This document shows positions 17,249 to 24,857 of a DNA stretch of 64,000 nt, one piece after another. This DNA comes from Legionella quateirensis. Lineage in GTDB: Bacteria > Pseudomonadota > Gammaproteobacteria > Legionellales > Legionellaceae. The DNA lies in NCBI RefSeq assembly GCF_001467955.1, contig NZ_LNYR01000034.1:191548-255547 (forward strand). The letters are read 5' to 3'. The notes below the pieces were generated by a model. That model worked only from the letters and a program-made list of their open reading frames with translations, was not told the DNA's origin and searched no databases. The position numbers and the translations under genes were made by a program. Position 1 is the stretch's first letter. Every line of letters starts with the position of its first letter.

Positions 17249-17776
17249 TTACTCCCCAAATGCGAATAAATTCTGTTGTATTGGAGACGTCCAAAGAGGG
17301 GGAATAATCCCATCTCGAATAAACTGATGGATACTAGAGTAAGGCCAATCTACAGGAAGCTTAACATGTCCATGTTTCACTGGATTGTAATGAATATAAT
17401 TGACATGATGTTCAAAGTCTAATTCATCACGAATGAGATGCTCCCAAAAGCGTTTTTGCCAAATACCACGTTCCCGTCTATTTTTTTGAATTGGCGAAAT
17501 GAATTCCTGTGAAGGTAGCTGCCGTGAAAAGATGCCTTTTATCAAATTCCAACGCAATGAAAAATTTCCATCATTTTCTGGTAAGGTCATAATCATGTGC
17601 AAGTGATCGGGCAGTATCACAATGGCATCAATTGCGAAGGGGTGATGATTTTTTGCATGGCGAAAAGCCGCACGCAGCTCATCAATATACTCAATGAGTA
17701 TCTGACTTGTTCTATTTTGCAGATTCACTGTAAAGAAATAAGTTCCTCCAGGATTTATCACTCGTCGATAGCGCAT
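17249..17776 (-). CDS. REP-associated tyrosine transposase (RAYT) 1
   Basis: A 175-residue Y1/HUH transposase of the RAYT group, related to IS200/IS605 TnpA. Visible features are MRYRRVINPGGTYFFTVNL at the N-terminus, the metal-binding HxH in LPDHLHMIMTLP, WQKRFWEHLIRDELDFEHHV, and the catalytic tyrosine region NYIHYNPVKHGHVK. The family nicks and joins single-stranded REP DNA. Both flanks carry the same inverted REP hairpin (17214-17248 and 17846-17881), which should be its substrate. Both neighbouring genes are truncated exactly at these REPs. Confidence 0.92.
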   Translation of the reverse strand: MRYRRVINPGGTYFFTVNLQNRTSQILIEYIDELRAAFRHAKNHHPFAIDAIVILPDHLHMIMTLPENDGNFSLRWNLIKGIFSRQLPSQEFISPIQKNRRERGIWQKRFWEHLIRDELDFEHHVNYIHYNPVKHGHVKLPVDWPYSSIHQFIRDGIIPPLWTSPIQQNLFAFGE

Positions 17777-17845
17777 GTTGGATTATTTTTCTATTCCGTT
17801 GAGGATGTGTTTATAACTGTTTTGAAATGCGGGTGCAAGAAAAAA

Positions 17846-17881
17846 AGGAAATGTCGGGCGATGCGCCCGACCTACGCTTGC
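17846..17881. repeat. REP hairpin, right flank of RAYT 1
   Basis: GTCGGGCG-ATG-CGCCCGAC at 17853-17871 followed by CTACGCTTGC, the inverted copy of the left REP at 17214-17248. The loops differ (CCT against ATG), while the stems and flanks are identical. Confidence 0.85.
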
Positions 17882-18399
17882 TACATTGGATTAAAGATCA
17901 GCAAAGCGCTCTATTCGGGATAGCAAGGTCAGCAGTGTATGGTGCTCAAATAGCGCTTCTTTTATCGCATAAGAAATCATTATATCATTTCGTGCTAGAC
18001 AAAATTTGTTCTAGAGGTAAATGGAAAGATTATTTTATTGATTTCGTAAGTCCTCGCTCATTTTTCGAACCCTATGATTATAAAGAAATGATTGTTAAAT
18101 CAGGATTAGAAGTAGTTGAATTATCTGAGGAAGAAATGACTTACTCCTTTAAATCAAAAGAGCAGCTCAAAGAATTTTTCAGTGCTGCTGGATCTCAGAT
18201 AAAACAAATTCCTGAACATAGGAAAGTTGAGTTTTTGAATGATTTTGTGGCTGAATATTTAAAAGAAGCAGGCTGTACCCAAGAAGACTTAATACCTGTT
18301 GGTTTTTGGTGCTTACAAATTATAGCAACTAAACCAAAACCCAAATTAATGAAACATGCTGGTTTAGATGAGACACCAACATTTTTTTCAAAACTGTAA
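17882..18399 (+). pseudogene. 3' remnant of a SAM-dependent methyltransferase
   Basis: The frame ending at 18399 has no SAM-binding motif. Its last 150 residues (KWKDYFIDFVSPRSFFEPYDYKEM, VELSEEEMTYSFKSKEQLKE, VGFWCLQIIATKP) resemble the C-terminal half of small-molecule methyltransferases such as the trans-aconitate methyltransferase group, with the typical 'sFFxPxxY..ll..aGF.v' pattern. The open frame reaches upstream through the REP at 17846, so its N-terminal residues are REP-derived. The upstream half was probably lost with the RAYT insertion or deletion. Confidence 0.6.
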
Positions 18400-18444
18400 T
18401 CTTAAGAAAGCACATTCATAATAATCAGTTATAACAGTGAATAC

Positions 18445-18660
18445 AGAAATAAATCCCTCCAAGACACTAAGAACCACGATATCCATACATTGCTTATGTC
18501 TGATTTTGTCTTTGAGTTAATGGATTGCAGAAGCCGGAATAAAACCAGAGAATTTGTATTTCCATCGGAAAGTAAAACGGGCTCTTATTTTTCTGGCTTA
18601 CAAAAACGAATAAAAAATTCAATGTTATTTTTGATTAATAATATAGTCGCAGATAAATGA
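18445..18660 (+). pseudogene. Tyrosine recombinase (phage-type integrase) remnant
   Basis: An open stretch translates to TKNHDIHTLLMSDFVFELMD, then NKTREFVFPSESKTGSYFSG, ending at TGA 18658-18660. The pattern 'K..r.HtLpLSDF.....  r....e.vFPs..k.G.l..p.k.i' is the middle of the catalytic domain of P4-like tyrosine integrases. Only about 70 codons remain; the R-H-R-Y catalytic set downstream is absent. It suggests an old integrated element here. The rest of the 18400-18730 gap shows nothing else. Confidence 0.5.
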
Positions 18661-18730
18661 CTCATGTTAAGAAAACTTAAAAATGTTAATATGACTTACT
18701 TTTCATGTTACAAAATCGGATTTTCTTAAC

Positions 18731-19658
18731 ATGACTAAAATTAAAACTACAGGTCTTAAAGTGCGCAGAATCCTACTAATCAGCGATACTCATGGTAATT
18801 TGGATATCATCAACGAAAAAGTGAACCAGACACAAGCCGATATGGTCATTCATGCTGGTGACTTTGGATTTTATGATGAGCAGAGCATTTATCGACTCAG
18901 TCATCAGTCAAAGGGAATTACGCTTGTTAGTATCCCACTCACCAGTTTGGCGACAATATGAAGTTGATAAACAAACGAGTCGCGAAAGGTTAATAGAAAT
19001 CGTCAAAGAAAATCGATTACTAGGTGACTTTCCAGATTATATCTCAGGTAAAATGAAGTTCTCCGTTCCTGTTTATGCTGTTTGGGGAAATCATGAGGAT
19101 CTCCAAGTTTTAAGACAATTAAATACCAACCTTAATATTGAAAATCTACACATGCTTGACGAACGCCACTTTTATCAATTCCACAACAGTGAAAATGATC
19201 TTGAATTTTCTCTTTATGGCTTGGGCGGAAATTTTTTGGTCAGTAAAAAGCTATTCGATAAACCCATTGCAGGGTATGGGGGAAAGGTATGGACAGCATT
19301 ACATCAGTTTGGTGTTTTGTATCAGCAGATTAAAGATAAAAGCAAACCTTCAATATTTGTTTCGCATGTCAGCCCCGGGAAAGAACCACTGTTATCTCGT
19401 TTAATCATGCATTTTATGCCTAACTTTTGGATCAGTGGTCATATGGGCGCACCGTTTACCTGTACCTGGAATCAATTTACTATCCGGGAAATGAATGAAT
19501 CCTTAGATTGGCTAGAAAGCGATATTGATTTAATAGAAGAACAATACCAGCAAGGTCGTCTTACAGATGAGGCATTATTAGCTTATGAGCTAATTAAAAA
19601 GCCTATCTATAAGGTTGATTCTTGGTATAAAAAACTGTGGAATATTAATCATCCCTGA
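18731..19658 (+). pseudogene. Metallophosphoesterase split by a 7-bp tandem duplication
   Basis: The first frame (18731-18961) has the calcineurin-like signature LLISDTHGNLD and VIHAGDFGFYD. The second frame, +1 relative to it, continues with SHSPVW, VYAVWGNHEDLQVL (GNHE), SIFVSHVSPGKEP and WISGHMG, ending at 19658. At 18897-18910 the 7-bp unit TCAGTCA is perfectly duplicated in tandem. Dropping one copy gives the frame R-L-S-Q-R-E-L-R-L and restores a protein of about 307 residues. As written, the protein ends after 76 residues. It could be a true null mutation, a slippage-switchable tract or a sequencing error. Confidence 0.88.
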
Positions 19659-19742
19659 TGTGATTGATGGGTATGCTCTTTTAATTTTGAAAGATGATAA
19701 ATTTTCATTAGAGACTTATTCAAAAGGAATTAAATTCAATAA

Positions 19743-19997
19743 TTAAATACTGCTATTTGCTGGCATATAGGAAACCATCAGGGAACCAGAACATACCTTA
19801 AATATAAAACCATCCTGTTCTGATTTGCCATTTAATAATGTCACCAACTCGGATAACAATAATTGAGTTTCATTAATCAAAAAATCTTTGAATTTATCTT
19901 TTTTCAAAGTTCTTTCCTGAACATTTAAAGGAATAAAGCATGATAGCTCTTTATGGAGTGCATCGCTGTAGATAATTTTTCCAATATTTGCAATTAC
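19743..19997 (-). pseudogene. Startless open frame, probable gene remnant
   Basis: A frame of about 84 codons between two stops reads in part KIIYSDALHKELSCFIPLN, then KFKDFLINETQLLLSELVTL and GFIFKVCSGSLMVSYMPANS. The composition is protein-like, but no ATG, GTG or TTG start with a ribosome binding site precedes it. I do not recognise the family. It fills most of the 425-base gap between the phosphoesterase and hipT. Confidence 0.3.
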
Positions 19998-20083
19998 TTA
20001 TGGCGATTATTTTAATTAAGTATACGGTAATCCTATATTTATATAGCATTTCTGTATACTTGAATTTTTACGGCTGATTTCAG

Positions 20084-21022
20084 CTAATCAAAAAAATAGA
20101 ATCGCTTGCATCGCTGATCGAGCAATTCGATATATTTTTCCTGCATCTGTTGAGATAACAAACTGAATCCAATAAGTTTTCGCCATTCAGGTATTATTTG
20201 ATGGAACTCTTGTACGATCCCATCGATGATGTTCTGATTTAATCCTAATTTTTCAACGGCAAAGTATTTAAGAAAATCACTCTTTGTTAAATTATTTTTT
20301 TTCCCTTTCAGAGGCAAAGCGATTTCTTCTTTTGTGTTTTTTTGAGCGATAGTTGAGTTAAGTAAATCATATGCTGGTGATATGGAAATTTTTCTATCCT
20401 TAGTAATTAAGGAAAAATTTTTTAGATGCATGTCTTCATTGCCAATCAGAAAGTTAAACAACGTCAACTTAAATAATTTCACGAATTCAATTTTTGGGAA
20501 TGTACAAAACTGTTCTATGACTGCAATTACTTTTTCCATAGAGCTTTTATATTTTGTATGTCGATCTTCACCTGATAGCTGTGCAAAATCTTCTAAAGCT
20601 AACTTTTTATTATGGCCTATTCTATCAAAGCGTTTAATAAAGTAGGTCAAACTGTTGTCTTTAGAATAAACCAAACCATGAACCGGAACTTCGAGGCCTA
20701 TAGTTTTTGCAAGGGTCATAGTAATCGCTTCATTTTCAGGCAATTCTGGATAAATATCACTTTGTGGTTTTAAAATATACTGACCAAATTGATCAACGAT
20801 TTCAAAACATCCCTGTTTAATCTTTAGTTTGGCACTTAGTTTCTTTTGGACGCCCTGAACAGACATCTTTCCTACACGAGCAATTGCTTCCTGTCGCTGC
20901 TCATCAGCACTTAAATCTAATGGGCTAAGATTTTTTAATTGAGGAGAAAGCAAATGCAATCCACGTTGCGAATAGTTTTCTTGAACACTTATCTTTTCAT
21001 AAGTAATAGGACAGTGTTTCAT
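20084..21022 (-). CDS. hipT: HipT serine/threonine kinase toxin of a HipBST system
   Basis: A 312-residue HipA-like kinase lacking the N-subdomain 1. The Gly-rich loop appears as MSVQGVQKKLSAKLK near residue 54, the ATP lysine region as YILKPQSDIYPELPENE, the catalytic loop as GNEDMHLKNFSL and the metal-binding motif as SPAYDLLNS. HipT toxins phosphorylate a translation-related target (TrpS in the E. coli O127 system), and their own loop serines tune activity. It is the third gene of hipB-hipS-hipT and overlaps hipS by 4 bases. L. pneumophila carries a characterised HipBST of this layout. A trpS gene lies 1.4 kb away. Confidence 0.93.
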   Translation of the reverse strand: MKHCPITYEKISVQENYSQRGLHLLSPQLKNLSPLDLSADEQRQEAIARVGKMSVQGVQKKLSAKLKIKQGCFEIVDQFGQYILKPQSDIYPELPENEAITMTLAKTIGLEVPVHGLVYSKDNSLTYFIKRFDRIGHNKKLALEDFAQLSGEDRHTKYKSSMEKVIAVIEQFCTFPKIEFVKLFKLTLFNFLIGNEDMHLKNFSLITKDRKISISPAYDLLNSTIAQKNTKEEIALPLKGKKNNLTKSDFLKYFAVEKLGLNQNIIDGIVQEFHQIIPEWRKLIGFSLLSQQMQEKYIELLDQRCKRFYFFD

Positions 21023-21327
21023 CTTATTTCCTCAATAGTCACTGCGCCTACGACATCTTGGCCAACTAGTATCAACTGACCAAAATAGTCATTTTTATCA
21101 ATTTTATATTTACGTAATAGTGCTTCAAGCATAATTCCTTCAGGAAGTAATCCTTCAAAAAAGGGTGGAAATACGCCAAAATCATAGATCTTATTGTTCA
21201 ACGGCATAGTGAGCGAAACAGGTGCGCCCTGATAATCTTCAAAGTAAGTAAATTGATATGCTCCACCTTGTAATTCTTCTAATATTCCAGCTTTAATACC
21301 ATTCACTGATACGTATGCTTTTCTCAT
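21019..21327 (-). CDS. hipS: HipS, N-subdomain-1 protein of HipBST (antitoxin role)
   Basis: A 102-residue protein equal to the N-terminal subdomain of HipA, made separately: AYVSVNGIKAGILEELQGG, YQGAPVSLTMPLNNKIYDF, FPPFFEGLLPEGIMLEALLR. In HipBST systems the small HipS counteracts HipT, unlike classical HipBA where HipB is the antitoxin. It sits between hipB and hipT with 4-base overlaps on both sides, so the three are translationally coupled. Confidence 0.93.
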   Translation of the reverse strand: MRKAYVSVNGIKAGILEELQGGAYQFTYFEDYQGAPVSLTMPLNNKIYDFGVFPPFFEGLLPEGIMLEALLRKYKIDKNDYFGQLILVGQDVVGAVTIEEIR

Positions 21328-21551
21328 ATATTATTATCCGTTGTTTGAGGAAAAGGCGTTTCAAATTTCATTTGGATATTTAAAACATCGAACACTTTTA
21401 GCAAGGTGTTCAAGCGCACCGATTCTTTCCCTTTTTCAATATCATAGATAACCGTCTTACCGACACCCGCTAACCGTGCTAATTCTTGCTGCGATAAGCC
21501 GCTTTGCTTACGGTAGTAATGGACTAAATTGGCAATCTCGTGTGTGGGCAT
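21324..21551 (-). CDS. hipB: HipB, Xre-type DNA-binding component of HipBST
   Basis: An Xre-family helix-turn-helix protein: ANLVHYYRKQSGLSQQELARLAGVGKTVIYDIEKGKESVRLNTLLKVFDVLN. I prefer the ATG at 21551 (MPTHE, 75 residues). The earlier ATG at 21572 leaves only 3 bases to the first operator (21576-21593) and has no ribosome binding site. It should bind three palindromes upstream (21576, 21647, 21719) and repress its own operon. Confidence 0.9.
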   Translation of the reverse strand: MPTHEIANLVHYYRKQSGLSQQELARLAGVGKTVIYDIEKGKESVRLNTLLKVFDVLNIQMKFETPFPQTTDNNI

Positions 21552-21575
21552 GGAACACCATAAATTAATCATATA

Positions 21576-21593
21576 TTACTGTTATAGCAGTAA
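21576..21593. promoter_or_regulatory. HipB operator candidate 1
   Basis: TTACTG-TTATAG-CAGTAA, a perfect 6-6-6 palindrome just upstream of hipB. It is the first of three copies at a pitch of 71-72 bp. Confidence 0.8.
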
Positions 21594-21646
21594 AAACGAT
21601 AAAAATAAATTTATTATTGCATTTTTTTGCATTAATTAGCTATAAA

Positions 21647-21664
21647 TTACTGTTATAGCGGTAA
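21647..21664. promoter_or_regulatory. HipB operator candidate 2
   Basis: TTACTG-TTATAG-CGGTAA, one base away from the first copy, 71 bp upstream of it. Confidence 0.8.
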
Positions 21665-21718
21665 ATTTGATTGATTTCCTGATTTTACCCATATTTATTT
21701 ATTATAAATTCCTGAAAA

Positions 21719-21736
21719 TTACTGTTACCGCGGTAA
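21719..21736. promoter_or_regulatory. HipB operator candidate 3
   Basis: TTACTG-TTACCG-CGGTAA, 72 bp from copy 2. The near-equal spacing of the three sites, about seven helical turns, would let bound dimers lie on one DNA face. Confidence 0.75.
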
Positions 21737-21780
21737 ATTTGTGGGGAATAACAAAAAAGTCATGTTCAGCCTCAAAAATT

Positions 21781-21884
21781 CGTCCATTATGGATTAAAGA
21801 TTTGGCTAATATGGATTATCAGTTCGTCCAAAATGGATTATATGTCCGTCTAATATGGAATAGAGCTTCGTCCAAAATGGAATG
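21781..21884. repeat. Five-copy iteron array, 22-bp period
   Basis: Copies start at 21781, 21803, 21825, 21847 and 21869, exactly 22 bp apart. Each has a 16-bp core close to CGTCCAWWATGGAWTA (W = A or T) followed by 6 unlike bases. The core contains the palindrome TCCA-WW-TGGA. Copy 2 is the most diverged. Arrays like this occur as plasmid Rep-binding iterons or as the multiple terminal repeats of IS21-family elements. No rep, istA or istB gene is near. Confidence 0.75.
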
Positions 21885-22119
21885 CAAATGAATTTTTTCG
21901 ATTATTTAATGCTCATTGGTAGACGTATAAAAATATCTGGGACTAATGGGACACGTGGGGCATCCATGTCATTACTGGGCTAGACACGTCCCTAGCTTAT
22001 TTGAGAACTTTGGGACGTATGGGACACGGATAATTCCTGCACTTAAGTAATAAAACTAAAGGTTATGATAAATTCGCGATTCGCGAATTGCGAATTTATG
22101 ACATGTTATATTTCATTTT
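21885..22119. repeat. Non-coding tract with a direct repeat and a 26-bp near-palindrome
   Basis: The repeat TGGGACTAATGGGACACG (21938-21955) recurs as TGGGACGTATGGGACACG (22011-22028). A near-perfect palindrome, AATTCGCGATTCG / CGAATTGCGAATT, spans 22071-22096 with 24 of 26 positions symmetric. No gene is visible. It lies between the iteron array and the mini-RAYT element. Confidence 0.6.
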
Positions 22120-22352
22120 TAGCAAGCGTAGCCTGTATTAGACGAAGTCGTAATACAGGTTGTCAGATTGCTTGTCTATTCAAGTTAATGTGAAAAAATA
22201 GGTGGTACCGGGTGAATAATCTCTAAGATATCGCACCATGAAAAAGCCTTCCTAAGTTGTACGATGATGTGTATATCAAATTAAAGGGGGGATTACATGA
22301 TTGGGATAGACCCTGTATTACGACTTCGTCTAATACAGGCTACGCTTGCTGA
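22120..22352. mobile_element. Non-autonomous mini-RAYT element with paired REP ends
   Basis: The element has inverted REP hairpins at both ends (22120-22159 and 22312-22352; stem CCTGTATTA / TAATACAGG). Inside, on the minus strand from 22239, the sequence still encodes the RAYT N-terminus MVRYLRDYSPGTTYFFTLT followed by a stop. This matches the start of RAYT 2 at 24257, and the flanking bases match too. It is a deletion derivative of that transposon in which most of the gene is gone and both ends are kept. Confidence 0.85.
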
Positions 22353-22392
22353 ATTTTTGTGTTAAGGACTGTACCTCAATCAATAATGGGCT

Positions 22393-23388
22393 TTAGTCAA
22401 AATAACGTAACCCAATAGCACTCCGAACTTCTTCAAGAGTTTTTTCAGTTACTTTTTTTGCTGCGGCAGTGCCAGATATTATAATATCCATTACTTCACC
22501 GTGTTTATAACTATTTCTCTTTTCCCTTATTGGTTCAAGCATAGTCTGAAGGGTAGTATTAAGAATATTTTTAATAGTAGAGTCACCAAGCCCCCCTTTT
22601 CTATAATGAGCTTTTAAATCAGATACTTCTTGAGAGTCCAAATGAAATGCATCAAGGTATTCAAATACAACATTTCCTTCAACTTTCCCAGGGTCACTTA
22701 TTTTTAAATGAGTTGGGTCAGTGAACATTAAAAATACTTTGCGTTTTATTTCATCTGGAGTGTCGGAAAGAAAAATTGCATTACCTAAAGATTTACTTGC
22801 TTTAGATTGACCATCTATTCCAACCAGTCGAGGGGTTTTACTTAAAATTGGTTTTGTTTCTTTTAAGCAATCGGTATTATAAATTCTATTGAAGCGTCTT
22901 ACAATTTCATTGGTCTGCTCAATCATTGGAACCTGATCTTCACCAACAGGAACTGCCTCTGCTTTGAATGCGGTAATATCTGCTGCTTGACTGACTGGAT
23001 AGCAAAAAAAACCTGCGGGTATAGATGAATCATATCCTTTTTGCTGAATTTCTGTTTTGACAGTGGGGTTTCTTTCTAGTCGCCCTAAAGTGACTAGGTT
23101 CAGATAATAAACAGTAAGTTCTGCAAGCTCAGGAATATGAGACTGTATGAATATTGTGCTTTTTTGTGGCTCAATACCTATTGATAAATAATCTAAAGCC
23201 ACCTCATACAGGTTATCTACTATTTTACTTGGATTTTCAAAGTTGTCAGTTAGAGCTTGAATATCCGCTATCATTATATATTGCTGATATTCATCTTGAA
23301 GTTTAATTCTATTAGCTAAAGAACCAACATAATGACCAAGATGTAATTTACCTGTGGGGCGATCGCCAGTTAATATAATTTTTTTCAT
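22393..23388 (-). CDS. trpS: Tryptophanyl-tRNA synthetase
   Basis: A class I aminoacyl-tRNA synthetase of 331 residues that charges tRNA-Trp. The ATP-binding HIGH-like motif is PTGKLHLGHYVGSL near residue 11, and the KMSKS motif appears as SKASKSLGNAI near residue 196. The usual AIDxQ-type pocket region is seen as MIADIQALTDN, and VGEDQVPMIEQT follows. The length is normal. It stands alone between REP-type elements on one side and a MITE on the other, so it may be an extra, mobile copy; some second trpS genes confer resistance to indolmycin-like inhibitors. Whether another trpS exists in the genome cannot be seen here. Confidence 0.95.
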   Translation of the reverse strand: MKKIILTGDRPTGKLHLGHYVGSLANRIKLQDEYQQYIMIADIQALTDNFENPSKIVDNLYEVALDYLSIGIEPQKSTIFIQSHIPELAELTVYYLNLVTLGRLERNPTVKTEIQQKGYDSSIPAGFFCYPVSQAADITAFKAEAVPVGEDQVPMIEQTNEIVRRFNRIYNTDCLKETKPILSKTPRLVGIDGQSKASKSLGNAIFLSDTPDEIKRKVFLMFTDPTHLKISDPGKVEGNVVFEYLDAFHLDSQEVSDLKAHYRKGGLGDSTIKNILNTTLQTMLEPIREKRNSYKHGEVMDIIISGTAAAKKVTEKTLEEVRSAIGLRYFD

Positions 23389-23564
23389 TGAAAACTCGAA
23401 TGTAACTCTGAATTATTGGAACTATAACAGAAAACCAGTATCCACCAAGTATAATTTTATTCACTAATATTGAGCCTGAGATGACATTGGTTTTATTTTC
23501 AAAAACATTTGAAACAGCAATAATATCTTTAAAAAAATCCTTTAAAATTCCAGCTATAGCTAAT
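23389..23564 (-). other. Open frame upstream of trpS, doubtful gene remnant
   Basis: The minus frame 23348-23716 is open for 122 codons. Its first part comes from the MITE-like repeat. Its second part (AGILKDFFKDIIAVSNVFEN, then IILGGYWFSVIVPIIQSYIR) looks protein-like and overlaps the trpS start. No start codon outside the repeat and no family are recognised. It may be the 3' end of a gene displaced by the repeat element. Confidence 0.2.
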
Positions 23565-23689
23565 GGGTCGCACCTTGTCTTTTGCTTTTTCGAAAAGGTA
23601 ACAAGAAACAGGTTCATACCCAATTTGGTTCGAAATTCATATGGATACCTATGAGATAAGTTATTTAAGCAAAAGACAAGACGCGACCC
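23565..23689. mobile_element. MITE-like element with 23-bp terminal inverted repeats
   Basis: The left end GGGTCGCACCTTGTCTTTTG... (23565-23587) is the inverted complement of the right end (23667-23689) with two mismatches. The element is about 125 bp and has no coding capacity. Such REP-like ends occur beside other transposases in Legionella genomes (recalled, not checked). It lies just upstream of trpS. Confidence 0.7.
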
Positions 23690-23710
23690 CATTATGCGTA
23701 TAAAATTACT

Positions 23711-23750
23711 TAGCAAGCGTAGCCTGTATTAGACGAAGTTGTAATACAGG
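23711..23750. repeat. REP hairpin, left flank of RAYT 2
   Basis: TAGCAAGCGTAG followed by the stem CCTGTATTA ... TAATACAGG with a GACGAAGTTG loop. It is nearly identical to the ends of the mini-RAYT at 22120 and is inverted relative to 24332-24375. Confidence 0.85.
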
Positions 23751-23771
23751 AATGTTTCAACTTTATACGCT

Positions 23772-24257
23772 CTAGGTATCATTAATGACCCCGTTTTTAA
23801 TAAAACGATGAATAGTTGAATAAGGCCATTCAACTGGTTTTTTTACATAACCATGTTTGACGGGATTATAATGGATATAGTCTACATGAGTTTGAAAATC
23901 TCTGTCATTTCTAATTCGATGTTCCCAAAATCGAGGCTGCCAAAGATTGACATTCCCTCGTTTATTTTTCTTTAAGGGGATATTTAACATTAATAACGCT
24001 TGAGTAAAATTGGTTTTAATCAATCTTATTCGTTGTGAATACTCTGAGTCATCGAAAGGTAATTGCCATATACAATGAAGATGCTCAGGCAAAACAACAA
24101 GAGCATGAGTGATGAAATGAGCTTTTGCCCTGACCGTTCGAAAAGCATTACCTAAATGGTCAATATGCTTTGTGAGATGGTCAGATTGTCTGTCTAATAA
24201 AGTTAATGTGAAAAAATAGTTGGCGCCGGGTGAATAATCTCTACGGTATCGTACCAT
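23772..24257 (-). CDS. REP-associated tyrosine transposase (RAYT) 2
   Basis: A 161-residue Y1/HUH transposase: MVRYRRDYSPGANYFFTLTL at the N-terminus, HxH in VVLPEHLHCIWQLP, WQPRFWEHRIRNDRDFQTHV, and the tyrosine region VDYIHYNPVKHGYVK. It is clearly related to RAYT 1 but flanked by a different REP type (stem CCTGTATTA) at 23711-23750 and 24332-24375. The mini-element at 22120-22352 is its deletion derivative. It appears intact, so it could act on the other REP copies in the window. Confidence 0.92.
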   Translation of the reverse strand: MVRYRRDYSPGANYFFTLTLLDRQSDHLTKHIDHLGNAFRTVRAKAHFITHALVVLPEHLHCIWQLPFDDSEYSQRIRLIKTNFTQALLMLNIPLKKNKRGNVNLWQPRFWEHRIRNDRDFQTHVDYIHYNPVKHGYVKKPVEWPYSTIHRFIKNGVINDT

Positions 24258-24331
24258 GAAAAGCTTTCTTAAGTTGGACGAGATGATTATATCAAATTTA
24301 TATGAAAAGGGGATTATTTGATGGAGTAGAT

Positions 24332-24375
24332 CCTGTATTACGACTTCGTCTAATACAGGCTTGCTACGCTTGCTG
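24332..24375. repeat. REP hairpin, right flank of RAYT 2
   Basis: CCTGTATTA-CGACTTCGTC-TAATACAGG followed by CTTGCTACGCTTGCTGA, the inverted partner of the 23711 copy. An extra TTGC is present compared with the mini-element end at 22312. Confidence 0.85.
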
Positions 24376-24542
24376 AGTATCCCTGGATTTCTGAAATAAT
24401 CGAGAAGAGATTTCCATTTATTTAAAAACTCACAACTCAGCTAATGCGCTAAGCTTGGACGTGGTCCACTTGCGTCGGAATATGCATCCTTTTCAAAATC
24501 AGTTAAAATCAGGGGGTTGTGTTTTTATTTCAGGAAGTCGTA

Positions 24543-24857
24543 ATGAATGGTTTAGAAGGGCAGAGTGGCGCAGAGCTGACGGTAGAGCAAAAACATCAGA
24601 CAGGAGTTTGTCTTTTGGCACTGATGAAAAGTCCGGGATTGTTTTTTTTCGAACAACGATTTGCCAATGAAATGTTGCGGCAGGTATTTCCAACGCCATC
24701 CTCAACATCTGATGTTAACATAACAACACCTGAAACGAAGATCACTGTAACTGACAAAGGTTTTCGTTTGGATGATGGAGCAGAGATTCTATGGTCTGAT
24801 AGAGATGATATTATCTTGACGCTCGAAGATTCTCCAAAAAATCCAGCTTTGGGTTGA
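24543..24857 (+). CDS. Small hypothetical protein
   Basis: An open frame of 104 residues starting at ATG 24543 with AGGAAG five bases upstream: MNGLEGQSGAELTVEQKHQT, later FFFEQRFANEMLRQVFPTP and DKGFRLDDGAEILWSDRDD. I recognise no family. The composition (acidic C-terminus, well-mixed residues) looks like protein, but there is no homology argument. The preceding 24376-24542 stretch shows nothing. Confidence 0.4.
   Translation: MNGLEGQSGAELTVEQKHQTGVCLLALMKSPGLFFFEQRFANEMLRQVFPTPSSTSDVNITTPETKITVTDKGFRLDDGAEILWSDRDDIILTLEDSPKNPALG

Noticed and set aside
21781-21884. CRISPR array
   Set aside because: The units are 16 bp with 6-bp gaps, far too short for spacers, and no cas genes are present.
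21667-21891. 74-codon plus-strand frame between hipB and trpS
   Set aside because: It runs through a hipB operator and the 22-bp iterons, so it is non-coding repeat sequence.
24499-24708. 69-codon minus frame opposite the 24543 gene
   Set aside because: The plus-strand frame has a better ribosome binding site and composition; this one is probably its shadow.
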